Origin: Metabacillus_B sp050107715
GTDB lineage: Bacteria > Bacillota > Bacilli > Bacillales > Bacillaceae
Assembly: GCF_050107715.1 (NCBI RefSeq)
Contig: NZ_JBNILN010000001.1
Span: 682,001 to 746,000 of the forward strand
Direction: 5' to 3'
DNA length: 64,000 bases
The notes beneath the pieces are model-generated. The model did no database searches. It was not told where the DNA came from and worked only from the letters and a program-made list of their open reading frames with translations. Numbering within the stretch: the stretch's first letter is position 1; the number at the start of each line of letters is the position of its first letter. Position numbers and translations under genes: made by a program. This document shows, piece by piece, positions 49,761-58,860 of this stretch.

Positions 49761-50839
49761 TGTTTGACATTTCGTGCTTTTCTGGCGTTGTCTGACATTT
49801 TTGTCTGACATCGCACCCTTTTCAACCGTTGTCTGACATCCTTGTCTGACATCGCATGCTTTTCTCGCGATGTCTGACATCCTTGTCTGACATCGCATGC
49901 TTTTCCCCTCGTTGTCTGACATTATTGTCTGAGATCGCCTACTTTTCCCTCGTTGTCTGACATTCTTGTCTGACATCACACGCTTCTCTTCGCGATGTCT
50001 GACATTCTTGTCTGACATCTCACCCTTTTTCCCTCGTTGTCTGACATCCTTGTCTGACATTGCACGCTTTTCCCCCGATGTCTGACATCCTTGTCTGACA
50101 TTGCACCCTTTTCCCCGTTGTCTGACATTCTTGTCTGACATCGCACCCTTTTCCCCCGTTGTCTGACATCCTTGTCTGACATCGCACCCTTTTCCCCCGT
50201 TGTCTGACATCCTTGTCTGACATCGCCTACTTTTCCCTCGTTGTCTGACATTATTGTTGACATCGCACGCTTTCCACTCGTTGTCTGACATCCTTGTCTG
50301 ACATCGCACCCTCTTTTCACCCGTTGTCTGACATCCTTGCCTGACATCGCACGCTTCTCTTCGCGATGTCTGACATTCTTGTCTGACATCTCACCCTTTT
50401 TCCCTCGTTGTCTGACATTCTTGTCTGACATTGCATGCTTTTCACCCGTTGTCTGACATTCTTGTCTGACATCTCACCCTTTTTCCCTCGTTGTCTGACA
50501 TTCTTGTCTGACATCTCACCCTTTTTCCCTCGTTGTCTGACATCCTTGCCTGACATCGCATGCTTTTTCCCCGTTGTCTGACATTCTTGTCTGTCATCGC
50601 ATGCTTTTCTCGCGTTGTCTGACATCCTTGTCTGACATTGCACCCTTTTCCCCCGTTGTCTGACATTCTTGTCTGACATCTCACCCTTTTTCCCCCGTTG
50701 TCTGACATTCTTGTCTGACATCGCACCATTTTCCCCCGTTGTCTGACATTCTTGTCTGACATCGCACCCTTTTCCCTCGTTGTCTGACATTCTTGTCTGA
50801 CATCGCATGCTATTCCCCTTTTCACTCGTTGTCTGACAT
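49761..50839. repeat. Tandem array of about 25 41-bp units with paired TGTCTGACA dyads
   Basis: Each unit is TGTCTGACAT, a 3-base linker (usually YCT), TGTCTGACAT, then an 18-base spacer such as CGCACCCTTTTCCCCCGT. TGTC-T-GACA is itself an inverted repeat, and the two copies lie 13 bases apart. I count 25 full units from 49789 plus half units at each end (49761, 50830). Dyads are almost invariant while spacers vary (CGCACCC, TGCATGC, CTCACCC and others). Some spacer variants recur in blocks, as in units 5-6 and 14-15, which points to internal duplication. Open frames on the minus strand exist only because no stop is in the unit. Confidence 0.9.
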
Positions 50840-50901
50840 CGCAATCCCTTTACCTATGGAGAGTTGTCCATTCCCAGACTCCCCACTGCCATTGATAATC
50901 C

Positions 50902-50940
50902 AAAAAAACCGGCCTCTCCACATGGGATGGCCGGTTTTTC
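50902..50940 (-). terminator. Terminator of swrC
   Basis: AAAAACCGGCC / GGCCGGTTTTT stem with a 15-base loop, just beyond the swrC stop. Confidence 0.85.
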
Positions 50941-50943
50941 TGC

Positions 50944-53900
50944 TTATTCTTCTTTAAGCGTCTTCTTACGGAATTTACTTAAAATCTCATATACGATCGG
51001 AACAATTAACAGCGTAAGCAGGGTTGAGCTTGTCAGACCGCCGATAACTGTTATTCCTAGTCCTTTTGAGATCAGACCGCTTCCTTCAAGTCCGAGTGCA
51101 AGAGGAGCAAGTGCGCCGATTGTGGCGAGAGCGGTCATTAAGATCGGTCTCAAACGGGTCGTTCCCGCCTCGAGGATCGCCTCGCGGGTTGTGAGTCCTT
51201 GGTGTTCTTTATGGATAACCCTGTCAATCAGGACAATCGCATTGGTTACGACGATTCCAATTAACATCAGCGCTCCGATCATAGAAGAGATGCTGATGGT
51301 TTCTCCGCCGATGTACAATCCTGCAAGTGCACCGATTAAGGTGAAAGGCAGGGAGAACAGGATGGCAAACGGTGCGAGTCCGCCTCCGAAGGTGATAACG
51401 AGTATCAGATAGACAATCGCAATGGCTGCAAGCATGGCCAGGCCAAGCTGGGAGAAGGATTCTTCAATGTCCTGGCTGACTCCGCCCATGGAAAGCTCTA
51501 CTCCGGAAGGCTTTTTCACATTGTTTATTTCTGTTTGCACATCAGCTGATACTTTTCCGACATTATCCGATTTAATATCACCGGAAACGGAAACGCTGAT
51601 TTTTCCATCTCTTCTCGTAATCGTATCGGAAGTGGAGCCTTCCTCTACTTCTACAACATCATTAATCGTTACTTCCTGTCCGAGGGAGGAAGTGATTTTC
51701 TTATCTGTTAAACTTTCAATGTTTTCGAGCTTTTCATCTTCCGTTTCCAAATAAACATTTACATCCTTGCCGTCTTTCTCGATGGTGGTCACGACAGGGC
51801 GCTGCGTTTGCTGGCCAAGCTCCATGCCGATCTGGCCGGCAGTAAGACCTAGTTCGCTCAGTTTTTTCTGGTCAGCGACGAGTGTAAATTCATCATACGT
51901 TTTGGATAATCCGCTCTCTACATTTTCCAGATCGCCTGTATCATTCAGGATTTTTTCTACATCTTCCACTACAGGTTTGATTTTTTCGATATCTTCCCCA
52001 TTAACGAATACCTCTAGGGAATTGCTGCTGCCGCTTGAGGAAAAGCTTTGGGAACCCCATTCTCCTTTTGGAGTCATTTCCTGGAGGTCCTTTATTACTT
52101 GTTCTTTTTCAGCTTCAAAATTTTTGAATTCCTCATCGTATTCGACAAAGAACAGTGCCTGATTTTGAGCCCCGGGATTCATCGGGTTTTCTCCGCCAAG
52201 GGAATATTGGATCGTCCCTGCTCCTTCCCGGCCATCAAAATATTTCTCGGCATCGAGAGCAATTTTTTCAGACTCTTCACGGGTCTGTCCCGGCTCAGGG
52301 CTATACGTAGCCATCACCATCTTCTGTTCTTCATCCGGAAGGAAGCTGACTCCGATGACCGGAACGAGCGCAAGACTTCCGACTAGCATTAGAACAGCAA
52401 TGGCTGATGTTATCCATTTATGGTTTAATGACCAGTTCAGGACATTTCGGTAAAAGCCTGACAGTTTTCCGGGCTTTTCTTCTTTATGCTGCTTTTCGCT
52501 GACTCCTTTTTTGAAGAAGGAGTGTGCCATCATCGGAACGATCGTGATGGCTACCAGAAGAGAGGCAAGCAGCGAGAAGACGATGGTTAAGGCAAACGGG
52601 AGGAACAACTCTCCGATTACTCCTTTTACGAGACCAAGCGGAAGAAATACCGCGATGGTGACAATCGTTGAGGACATAATTGGAACAAACATTTCCTTCG
52701 TCGCCGATTTAATTAATTCCATGCCTCTTAGCGGTTCATTTTTCAGTGACATCCTTCTAAATATGTTCTCTATGACAACAATGGAGTCATCGACAACCCG
52801 CCCGATGGCAACCGTCATGGCACCAAGCGTCATGATATTCAAGGTGATGTCCATTTGATTCAGAATCAAAACCGCTATAAGAAGAGAAAGCGGGATGGAA
52901 ATGACGGAAATAATCGTCGTCCGGATATTCCTAAGGAATAAAAGAATGATCAGAACAGCGAATCCTGCTCCGAATAATGCTTTGCTGATCATGGTGTTTA
53001 CCGATTCTTCAATAGGCTCTCCCTGGTCAAAGGTGGAGGTGAATTGAACACCGGGATAATCCTTTTCCAGTTCGTTCACTTGCTTTTCTACTGCATTTAC
53101 AACATCTACTGTATTGGCATCTTCAGATTTCACAATTTGGAAGCCAATCGATTCTTCTCCATTTGTTCTGGAAATCGATTCCGCTTTGCCGACAATTTTC
53201 ACATCTGCGAGCTCACCAAGCTTCACAGTCGGGAGCTTCACATCCTCGTTTGGCTGTGCTTGTCCTTGAGCTGGAGAGTTTTGGGCAGCTGAAGCACCTT
53301 GCTGAGGTGCGCCCTGCTGACCGGCTGATCCTTGTCCTTGTGCAGGAGCCTGACCTGCTGATCCGGCATCCTGACCGGATTGGGTGCCCTGCTGAGGATT
53401 CTGCTGCTGCGCTCCTCCTTCCTGAGCGCCTGGCTGAGGGGACTGCTGGCCAGCCGCACCTTGAGGCATGACAGGAATTTCAATAGCTTTCAACTCTTCA
53501 ACGGTTGAGACATTTCCATCTATTACAACGGATTTTTCTGTGTTTCCGAATGTATATAACCCAAGAGGGGCAGTGACATCTGAACCTTTGATCATATTCT
53601 GGACGGTTTCTTCATCCAGCCCATACTCCTTGAGCTTATCCTGGTCAAAAACAAGCTGGCCCTCTTCGACTTGCTGGCCTGTCAGCTGAACAGATCCGAC
53701 TCCTTCAATCCCTTCAAAGGACGGGAGTATTTCTTCCTCTGCTCTTTTCGTTAATTCTTCAAGGGATTCCTCATCACTTGAGGCACTTAGAACGATGACC
53801 GGAAAAGCATTCAGGCTGAGGCGCGATACCTCGGGGGCCTCTACTCCGTCCGGCAGATCCAGCGAGCTCAATGCATCCTCTGCTTCCTGCTTGGCTTCAT

Positions 53901-54207
53901 CCATGTTTTTTTCATATCCGTATTCTACTTGAAGGGATGAAACGTTTTGAAAGGAGGAGGAACTCACTGTACTGACTCCGTTTAGATTCTGGAGCTTCTT
54001 TTCCATCGGCTCCGACAATTTGTCAGCAACCTGCTGCGGCGTTGCGCCAGGGTATACCGTGGTTACCGTAAGCAGCGGGGTATTAATGTTGGGGATGGTT
54101 TCGAGCTTCATGTTCAGCCCGGAGTACAAGCCTGCTGCTGTTATGATAATCGTGAGCAGCCAGACGGCAAACTTATTCTTTAATGAAAACCCGATTATTC
54201 GATTCAT
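50944..54207 (-). CDS. swrC: RND-family efflux transporter SwrC
   Basis: Resistance-nodulation-division transporter of 1087 residues with 12 membrane helices and two large extracytoplasmic loops, like B. subtilis SwrC (YerP), which gives surfactin resistance and supports swarming. Start MNRIIGFSLKNKFAVWLL; the helix 4 motif GAMTVAIGRVVDDSIVVIEN carries the proton-relay Asp pair. The ATG at 54207 follows AGGAGGACAGC. A Gln/Gly/Pro/Ala-rich insert of about 85 residues lies in the first loop (about 250-335) and may make this copy longer than usual. The divergent yerO-like gene is its likely repressor. Confidence 0.92.
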   Translation of the reverse strand: MNRIIGFSLKNKFAVWLLTIIITAAGLYSGLNMKLETIPNINTPLLTVTTVYPGATPQQVADKLSEPMEKKLQNLNGVSTVSSSSFQNVSSLQVEYGYEKNMDEAKQEAEDALSSLDLPDGVEAPEVSRLSLNAFPVIVLSASSDEESLEELTKRAEEEILPSFEGIEGVGSVQLTGQQVEEGQLVFDQDKLKEYGLDEETVQNMIKGSDVTAPLGLYTFGNTEKSVVIDGNVSTVEELKAIEIPVMPQGAAGQQSPQPGAQEGGAQQQNPQQGTQSGQDAGSAGQAPAQGQGSAGQQGAPQQGASAAQNSPAQGQAQPNEDVKLPTVKLGELADVKIVGKAESISRTNGEESIGFQIVKSEDANTVDVVNAVEKQVNELEKDYPGVQFTSTFDQGEPIEESVNTMISKALFGAGFAVLIILLFLRNIRTTIISVISIPLSLLIAVLILNQMDITLNIMTLGAMTVAIGRVVDDSIVVIENIFRRMSLKNEPLRGMELIKSATKEMFVPIMSSTIVTIAVFLPLGLVKGVIGELFLPFALTIVFSLLASLLVAITIVPMMAHSFFKKGVSEKQHKEEKPGKLSGFYRNVLNWSLNHKWITSAIAVLMLVGSLALVPVIGVSFLPDEEQKMVMATYSPEPGQTREESEKIALDAEKYFDGREGAGTIQYSLGGENPMNPGAQNQALFFVEYDEEFKNFEAEKEQVIKDLQEMTPKGEWGSQSFSSSGSSNSLEVFVNGEDIEKIKPVVEDVEKILNDTGDLENVESGLSKTYDEFTLVADQKKLSELGLTAGQIGMELGQQTQRPVVTTIEKDGKDVNVYLETEDEKLENIESLTDKKITSSLGQEVTINDVVEVEEGSTSDTITRRDGKISVSVSGDIKSDNVGKVSADVQTEINNVKKPSGVELSMGGVSQDIEESFSQLGLAMLAAIAIVYLILVITFGGGLAPFAILFSLPFTLIGALAGLYIGGETISISSMIGALMLIGIVVTNAIVLIDRVIHKEHQGLTTREAILEAGTTRLRPILMTALATIGALAPLALGLEGSGLISKGLGITVIGGLTSSTLLTLLIVPIVYEILSKFRKKTLKEE

Positions 54208-54227
54208 TGCTGTCCTCCTATGTAAAT

Positions 54228-54241
54228 TGACTGGTTGGTCA
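54228..54241. promoter_or_regulatory. Candidate YerO operator A
   Basis: TGACTGGTTGGTCA, an inverted repeat of TGAC/GTCA, in the swrC-yerO gap. Its match at 54261 is 33 bases away (about three helical turns). Confidence 0.55.
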
Positions 54242-54260
54242 CAACCATCTATAATATATC

Positions 54261-54274
54261 TGACCACCTAGTCA
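54261..54274. promoter_or_regulatory. Candidate YerO operator B
   Basis: TGACCACCTAGTCA, the same TGAC/GTCA half-sites as operator A, on the face of the helix expected for paired TetR dimers. Confidence 0.55.
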
Positions 54275-54326
54275 TAGTCAATGAAAATAGTGTGAACGGT
54301 CATATCCTCTTTAGGGAGCGAAGGAC

Positions 54327-55178
54327 ATGAACGATAAAGAACTGATGATTATCCAAAGCGCCATAAAGCTTTTTGCGGAAAAAGGATTCCAGGCTACTTC
54401 CATTCAGGAGATTGCTTCTGCGAGCGGTATTTCAAAAGGAGCGTTTTACCTTCATTTTAAATCAAAGGATGCTCTTCTTCTGTCAATTTTGAAGCATTAT
54501 CATTCTCAGTTTGAGGAACAAGCTTCAAAAATTGAAGAATTGGAACCTAGAGCAAGGTTTGTTGAGTGGATTTCACTAACCATTGATGTTATTTCGCAGC
54601 ATCGCGAATTTATTATTACCCAGCTAAGGGAGCAAACCGTTCCCTTTAATAAAGAAATCGAAAATTTTTTCCGTCAGAAAGAATGGGAAGGCTATTTGCT
54701 TTATGAAAAATACTTAATTTCCATTTACGGAGATGAGATCCGGCCGTTTCTCGGTGATTTGATCATTATGGCAAAAGGGCTGCTCCGTGCTTATCTGGAG
54801 CTGATTATCTTTGATGTTCTTCATTTTGACAAAGCACAGCTTGGTGCTTTTCTCCTTGAACGGATGGACCACTTGGTAGCCGGTTTTTACGAAAGCCCTC
54901 TTGTCCCGATTATTTCAGAACAGGACTTAAAAAGAATGTGGAAGTCCCTGCGGACAGCTAAAATTGGTTCCGCGGAATATCTTCTTGAACAGCTTCAGGA
55001 AATCAGGAAGCTTGCCCATGATAATGAAGAAATGATGATTACTTTGGATGTTCTCGAAGATGAGCTGCAGAGCAAACAGCTCAGGAAGCCCGTAATTAAA
55101 GGGATGGTCTATAACCTGGAGCAGAACGAAGACTTCTCAGAATTTGCCGGACTCATTAAGACGTACATTTTGGAATAG
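54327..55178 (+). CDS. yerO: TetR-family regulator YerO
   Basis: A 283-residue TetR repressor with helix-turn-helix at residues about 10-55 (FAEKGFQATSIQEIASASG, ISKGAFYLHFKSKDALLLSI) and a long helical C-terminal ligand domain. It is larger than most TetR proteins, like B. subtilis YerO, which sits next to swrC (yerP). The intergenic region has two TGAC/GTCA palindromes. The ATG follows GGGAGCGAAGGAC. It probably represses swrC and itself, released by toxic amphiphiles; the ligand is inferred. Confidence 0.87.
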   Translation: MNDKELMIIQSAIKLFAEKGFQATSIQEIASASGISKGAFYLHFKSKDALLLSILKHYHSQFEEQASKIEELEPRARFVEWISLTIDVISQHREFIITQLREQTVPFNKEIENFFRQKEWEGYLLYEKYLISIYGDEIRPFLGDLIIMAKGLLRAYLELIIFDVLHFDKAQLGAFLLERMDHLVAGFYESPLVPIISEQDLKRMWKSLRTAKIGSAEYLLEQLQEIRKLAHDNEEMMITLDVLEDELQSKQLRKPVIKGMVYNLEQNEDFSEFAGLIKTYILE

Positions 55179-55186
55179 CACAGAAT

Positions 55187-55240
55187 AAAAAAAGGACCCA
55201 GGAGCGCCGTTTCAGCAAGCTCTCTTAGGTCCTTTTTTTT
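55187..55240. terminator. Bidirectional terminator between yerO and the nuclease gene
   Basis: AAAAAGGACC / GGTCCTTTTT outer stem with an inner GGAGC / GCTC, A and T runs both sides. Confidence 0.78.
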
Positions 55241-56429
55241 AATTAAATACAGCTGCCGCCCATTCAGGGTGATCGATAAACGGGTTGCGGTTATTTTGAT
55301 AATCACTGTAAATTACATCATTGCGGTTTCGTTCCCAGCTGCTGACAGGATCCTGCTGATGCCACTGCAAAAGCACGGACTTTTTCCCCATATATGGAGC
55401 CGATCCGTTATTCACATAATCGTTCAGCTCAAGATCCGGTTCTCCGCTGTCACCTTCATAGCGCACAGCCATGTAAAAAATCATCCGGGCTACATCGCCT
55501 TTCACTTCATCGCGCGGCTCCCATGAATCGCTGTCGAAATAGTTGCCTGGCGCCTCTGAATGCTGGGATCCGCCGTTATCGAAATCAAGATTTCCCCTGG
55601 AACCGTTTACGGATACGTCTGTCGGGCGAAGGTGATGAATATCGGTTCCCGGTCCCATGGATGTGCCGAAATCACCGTGGGATTTTGCCCAGACATGCTC
55701 CCGGTTCCAGTCGTTAACATTTCCGCCGTTTGCAAATTTGCTTTGTGAGCGGCCTGTATAAAGGAGAAGCACATTATTAGGATTCGCTGGGTCTTCATCC
55801 GTATTTCTTAATGCATCCCAAACGGCGTCATAAGAGAGTTCACGGTGGTCGTCAATAATATTATGAAGAGCTGATTTTAAGGAAGCTCCAGTTTTGCCAA
55901 TGGCTGAATTGTAATAGGTTCCATCATATGGCGATGGGGTAGTCGTTCCTCCGCCGCCGTCTGAACCTCCGTCATCATCCGGAGGAACCGTGCCGCCTGC
56001 TTTTTCCATTTGGGTTGGGCTTTTTAATCCTGCATGGGAAAAATATGCGGACAATGCACCTGTTGCTTTAATGGACTGGCCTTTTAAAGAAGGATTGGAT
56101 TGAAGCCCGAAGCTGCTTCTGTAGGAAGAAGAAACTTGCACATAAATCATATTAGCAGGGTTCGTTTCCGAGGCTGTGTCTGCGATTGCTACTGCATAAT
56201 CATTCGGATAGCCGCTCGTTATGACTGAGGTGGCTGAAACAGGCTGTCCCACGACATAGCCTTGAACAGTCTTTGAAGAACCATATTGGCTGCTGATTGC
56301 CTGAGATACAGAATACGGGCTGGACCACGTACCGCTTCCGGCTGCATTCGACTGAACCGGTGCAATCAAAGAGAAGATCAAAATAAAGACAAAACTAAAA
56401 GAGACAATCGGCTTTACACTTTTTTTCAA
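55239..56429 (-). CDS. Secreted endonuclease I family nuclease with N-terminal OB-fold domain
   Basis: A 396-residue exported nuclease. Signal peptide to about residue 30 (VSFSFVFILIFSLIAPVQSNAAG in part); an OB-like (DUF6359-type) domain (about 35-150, VQGYVVGQPVSA and SLKGQSIKATGALSAYFS); a Gly/Thr linker; then endonuclease I (about 170-396) with NREHVWAKSHGDFG (catalytic His), TDIHHLRPTDVSVN and GNLDFDNGG. The family degrades DNA or RNA outside the cell, like B. subtilis Bsn (YurI), which is shorter and lacks the N-terminal domain as far as I recall. The ATG follows GGAGGAACAG. Confidence 0.88.
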   Translation of the reverse strand: MKKSVKPIVSFSFVFILIFSLIAPVQSNAAGSGTWSSPYSVSQAISSQYGSSKTVQGYVVGQPVSATSVITSGYPNDYAVAIADTASETNPANMIYVQVSSSYRSSFGLQSNPSLKGQSIKATGALSAYFSHAGLKSPTQMEKAGGTVPPDDDGGSDGGGGTTTPSPYDGTYYNSAIGKTGASLKSALHNIIDDHRELSYDAVWDALRNTDEDPANPNNVLLLYTGRSQSKFANGGNVNDWNREHVWAKSHGDFGTSMGPGTDIHHLRPTDVSVNGSRGNLDFDNGGSQHSEAPGNYFDSDSWEPRDEVKGDVARMIFYMAVRYEGDSGEPDLELNDYVNNGSAPYMGKKSVLLQWHQQDPVSSWERNRNDVIYSDYQNNRNPFIDHPEWAAAVFN

Positions 56430-56622
56430 AGCTGTTCCTCCTGAGAATATGTTCTCCTTCTATCCACGCAGCCGGCAAATCTTTTTTATCTATTTTGCTC
56501 CTTTCTATTATTTCTTTTTCGGAAAGAGACTCACAAGCTCCAATAGTATCAATCTGGAAGAGTCAATAGTCCCTGATCAGCCGAAATAAGAAAGCATATT
56601 GTATTAAAATAAATAGACTGAA

Positions 56623-56651
56623 TTTACTTATTTTTCTGAATTAATTATAAT
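56623..56651 (+). promoter_or_regulatory. Sigma A-like promoter of ywcB-ywcA
   Basis: TTTACT (56623-56628), 17 bases, TATAAT (56646-56651). Confidence 0.5.
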
Positions 56652-56704
56652 AGAGGAGATTCTTTTTATTCTATTTTTTTATTCTATTAAGGAGGGATTG
56701 CTTT

Positions 56705-57049
56705 ATGGACAGTAAAGAAGAGGTGCAGGTACAAGCCGAGAGAAAAAAAGGAGTGCGAATCGATTATACAGCCATCGCTGAATCTCCCGCATTTAAAACA
56801 CTGCTTTCCAAAAAGAAAACGTTCATTTTGCCTTTATCTTTATTTTTTCTCGCTTTTTATTTTACACTTCCGATCCTCACGGCTTATACAAAGGTTCTCA
56901 ATACACCGGCAGTCGGTGCAATCAGCTGGGCATGGGTTTTTGCCTTTTCCCAATTTATTATGACCTGGGTTCTATGCTCGATGTACTCCAGAAAAGCCGC
57001 TTCTTTTGATGCATTAGTTGAAGAAATTGCCGAGGACGCAAAAAACTAA
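56705..57049 (+). CDS. ywcB: DUF485 membrane protein YwcB
   Basis: A 114-residue protein with a soluble N-terminus and two hydrophobic segments (about 42-60, 77-95), the DUF485 plan seen next to ActP-type acetate permeases. AAGGAGGGATTGC precedes the ATG. It lies 10 bases upstream of ywcA and is probably an accessory or regulator of that symporter, in the order of B. subtilis ywcB-ywcA. Its own function is unproven. Confidence 0.87.
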   Translation: MDSKEEVQVQAERKKGVRIDYTAIAESPAFKTLLSKKKTFILPLSLFFLAFYFTLPILTAYTKVLNTPAVGAISWAWVFAFSQFIMTWVLCSMYSRKAASFDALVEEIAEDAKN

Positions 57050-57059
57050 GGAGGATCTT

Positions 57060-58601
57060 ATGAATCTATTAGCTTTTTCTCTCTTTCTAGCCATTGTTGC
57101 TCTGACACTGGTCATCACCTTTGCTGCGTCCAAACGGACTAAAACAACAAGTGATTTTTACACAGCCGACGGGTCCCTGACCGGCTGGCAAAACGGGCTG
57201 GCCATTGCAGGGGATTATATGTCGGCTGCTTCATTCCTGGGCATCGCCGGAATGGTAGCGCTTTCTGGTTTTGACGGTTTTTTTTACAGCATCGGTTTTC
57301 TCGTTGCCTATCTCGTCGTCTTGTACATTGTAGCCGAGCCGCTGAGGAATCTTGGAAAATATACAATGGCTGATATGATTGCCGCTCGTTTTAACAATAA
57401 AAAAATCCGGGGAGTTGCTGCATTAAATACAATCTCCATCTCTATCTTTTATATGATTGCCCAGCTCGTAGGTGCCGGGGCCTTAATCAAGCTTTTGCTT
57501 GGGATTGACTACATATGGTCGGTATTGATTGTTGGAACGCTGATGACGATTTATGTGGTTTTCGGCGGAATGACAGCCACAAGCTGGGTTCAGATTGTTA
57601 AAGCCCTGCTCCTAATGGTGGGAACGTTTATTATCTCAGTGATTGTCTTTGCCAAATTCGATTTTAACGTAATGAACATGTTCTCTGAAATGCAGACAGC
57701 AACACCGCTTGGCGAAAACTTCCTGAACCCTGGAAATAAGTTCACAAACCCCCTTGATACCATATCGCTCAATCTCGCACTTGTGCTTGGGACCGCCGGA
57801 CTGCCTCATATATTAATTCGTTTCTTCACAGTTAAAGATGCCATTACCGCTAGAAAATCCGTCGTGTATGCAACGTGGATTATTGGAATCTTTTACGTCA
57901 TGACCATCTTTCTCGGCTTTGGCGCAGCAGCCTTTGTCGGCTATGACAGAATCGTAGAAGCCAACGCAGCCGGAAACATGGCAGCCCCGCTTCTTGCACA
58001 GGTTCTGGGAGGAGACTTTTTATTCGCCTTTGTCTCAGCCGTCGCCTTCGCGACCATTCTGGCTGTAGTAGCGGGCCTTGTCCTTTCAGCTGCCTCAGCC
58101 TTTGCACATGATTTTTACAGCCATATTTTACGAAAAGGAAAAGCCACCGAAAAGGAGCAGGTCGTAGCTGCCAGATGGGCCTCAGTAGGAGTCGCCATCC
58201 TCTCTATTCTGCTCGCTCTATTTGCCCAAAAGATGAATGTTGCCTTTTTGGTAGCACTCGCTTTTGCAGTTGCGGCAAGCGCGAATCTTCCCATCATTTT
58301 GCTGACCATTTTCTGGAAGCGCTTTAACACCGCCGGAGCTGTTTCCGGGATGTTAACAGGGTTATTAAGCTCCCTTCTTTTGGTCGCGATCAGCCCCAAC
58401 ATCTGGTCGCCCGAAGCAGGAGCTGCCATCTTTAAAGGAACACCACTAATAACCCTTACAAATCCCGGAATCATCTCTATCCCGCTGGGCTTTATCGGAG
58501 CTTTTCTCGGAACCGTTCTTTCCAGGAAGAAAGAGGCTGAAGGCAAGTTTGATGAAATTGTGGTAAGAGCTAATACAGGGATTAAAGGGGACTATAATTA
58601 G
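57060..58601 (+). CDS. ywcA: Acetate/monocarboxylate:cation symporter, ActP-like
   Basis: A 513-residue SSS-family permease with about 13 hydrophobic segments, the length of B. subtilis YwcA. The segments DFYTADGSLTGWQNGLAIAG and DYMSAASFLGIAGM mark the ActP branch. It starts at 57060 after AAGGAGGATC; a frame beginning at 57018 overlaps ywcB. It probably takes up acetate or another short monocarboxylate, complementing acetate production by pta in this genome. The pair with ywcB is one transcription unit. It is followed directly by a repeat island, and no terminator other than the repeat palindromes was seen. Confidence 0.9.
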   Translation: MNLLAFSLFLAIVALTLVITFAASKRTKTTSDFYTADGSLTGWQNGLAIAGDYMSAASFLGIAGMVALSGFDGFFYSIGFLVAYLVVLYIVAEPLRNLGKYTMADMIAARFNNKKIRGVAALNTISISIFYMIAQLVGAGALIKLLLGIDYIWSVLIVGTLMTIYVVFGGMTATSWVQIVKALLLMVGTFIISVIVFAKFDFNVMNMFSEMQTATPLGENFLNPGNKFTNPLDTISLNLALVLGTAGLPHILIRFFTVKDAITARKSVVYATWIIGIFYVMTIFLGFGAAAFVGYDRIVEANAAGNMAAPLLAQVLGGDFLFAFVSAVAFATILAVVAGLVLSAASAFAHDFYSHILRKGKATEKEQVVAARWASVGVAILSILLALFAQKMNVAFLVALAFAVAASANLPIILLTIFWKRFNTAGAVSGMLTGLLSSLLLVAISPNIWSPEAGAAIFKGTPLITLTNPGIISIPLGFIGAFLGTVLSRKKEAEGKFDEIVVRANTGIKGDYN

Positions 58602-58604
58602 GGC

Positions 58605-58860
58605 GGGGTCTGGCCCGCACTCTGATAAAGAACTAAAGCTCTGGCACCCACTTTCCTAACCCTTGTTCCGCAACGCTTTGAGCCATCAAGCCTCTGTCCC
58701 GCTCTGCTTTAAAGCAGCAGGGGCCAGGCACCGTGCCTGGCCCCACTTTCGCTGCCGCACTAAAGCTCTGGCACCGGGGGCGTGAAGCCTTGACGCACAA
58801 GGCCTGATAGCTGTACGTCTCTGCCACCGCCTTCTTTAAAGCACTAAAGCTCCGGCACCG
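58605..58860 (+). repeat. 256-bp direct repeat, left copy
   Basis: Runs from GGGGTCTGGCCCGCACTCTG to AAAGCTCCGGCACCG. It matches 59191-59445 almost base for base, with only a few differences (for example GGGGGCGTG against GGTGCGTG). It contains a 25-base palindrome at 58720-58744. Confidence 0.9.
58720..58744. repeat. GC palindrome 1
   Basis: GGGGCCAGGCAC and its complement around a 1-base centre; the same sequence recurs at 59306. Confidence 0.85.

Noticed and set aside
49761..50839. CRISPR array
   Set aside because: The 'spacers' are short (18 bases) and similar to each other, the conserved word occurs twice per unit, and there are no cas genes.
49740..50844. Overlapping 120-190-codon frames on the minus strand with repeated MSDKNVRQRGK-like sequence
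   Set aside because: They follow from the 41-base repeat, which has no stop codon in any minus-strand frame and rotates frame every unit. All three frames are open, starts are arbitrary, and there is no ribosome site. This is repeat DNA.
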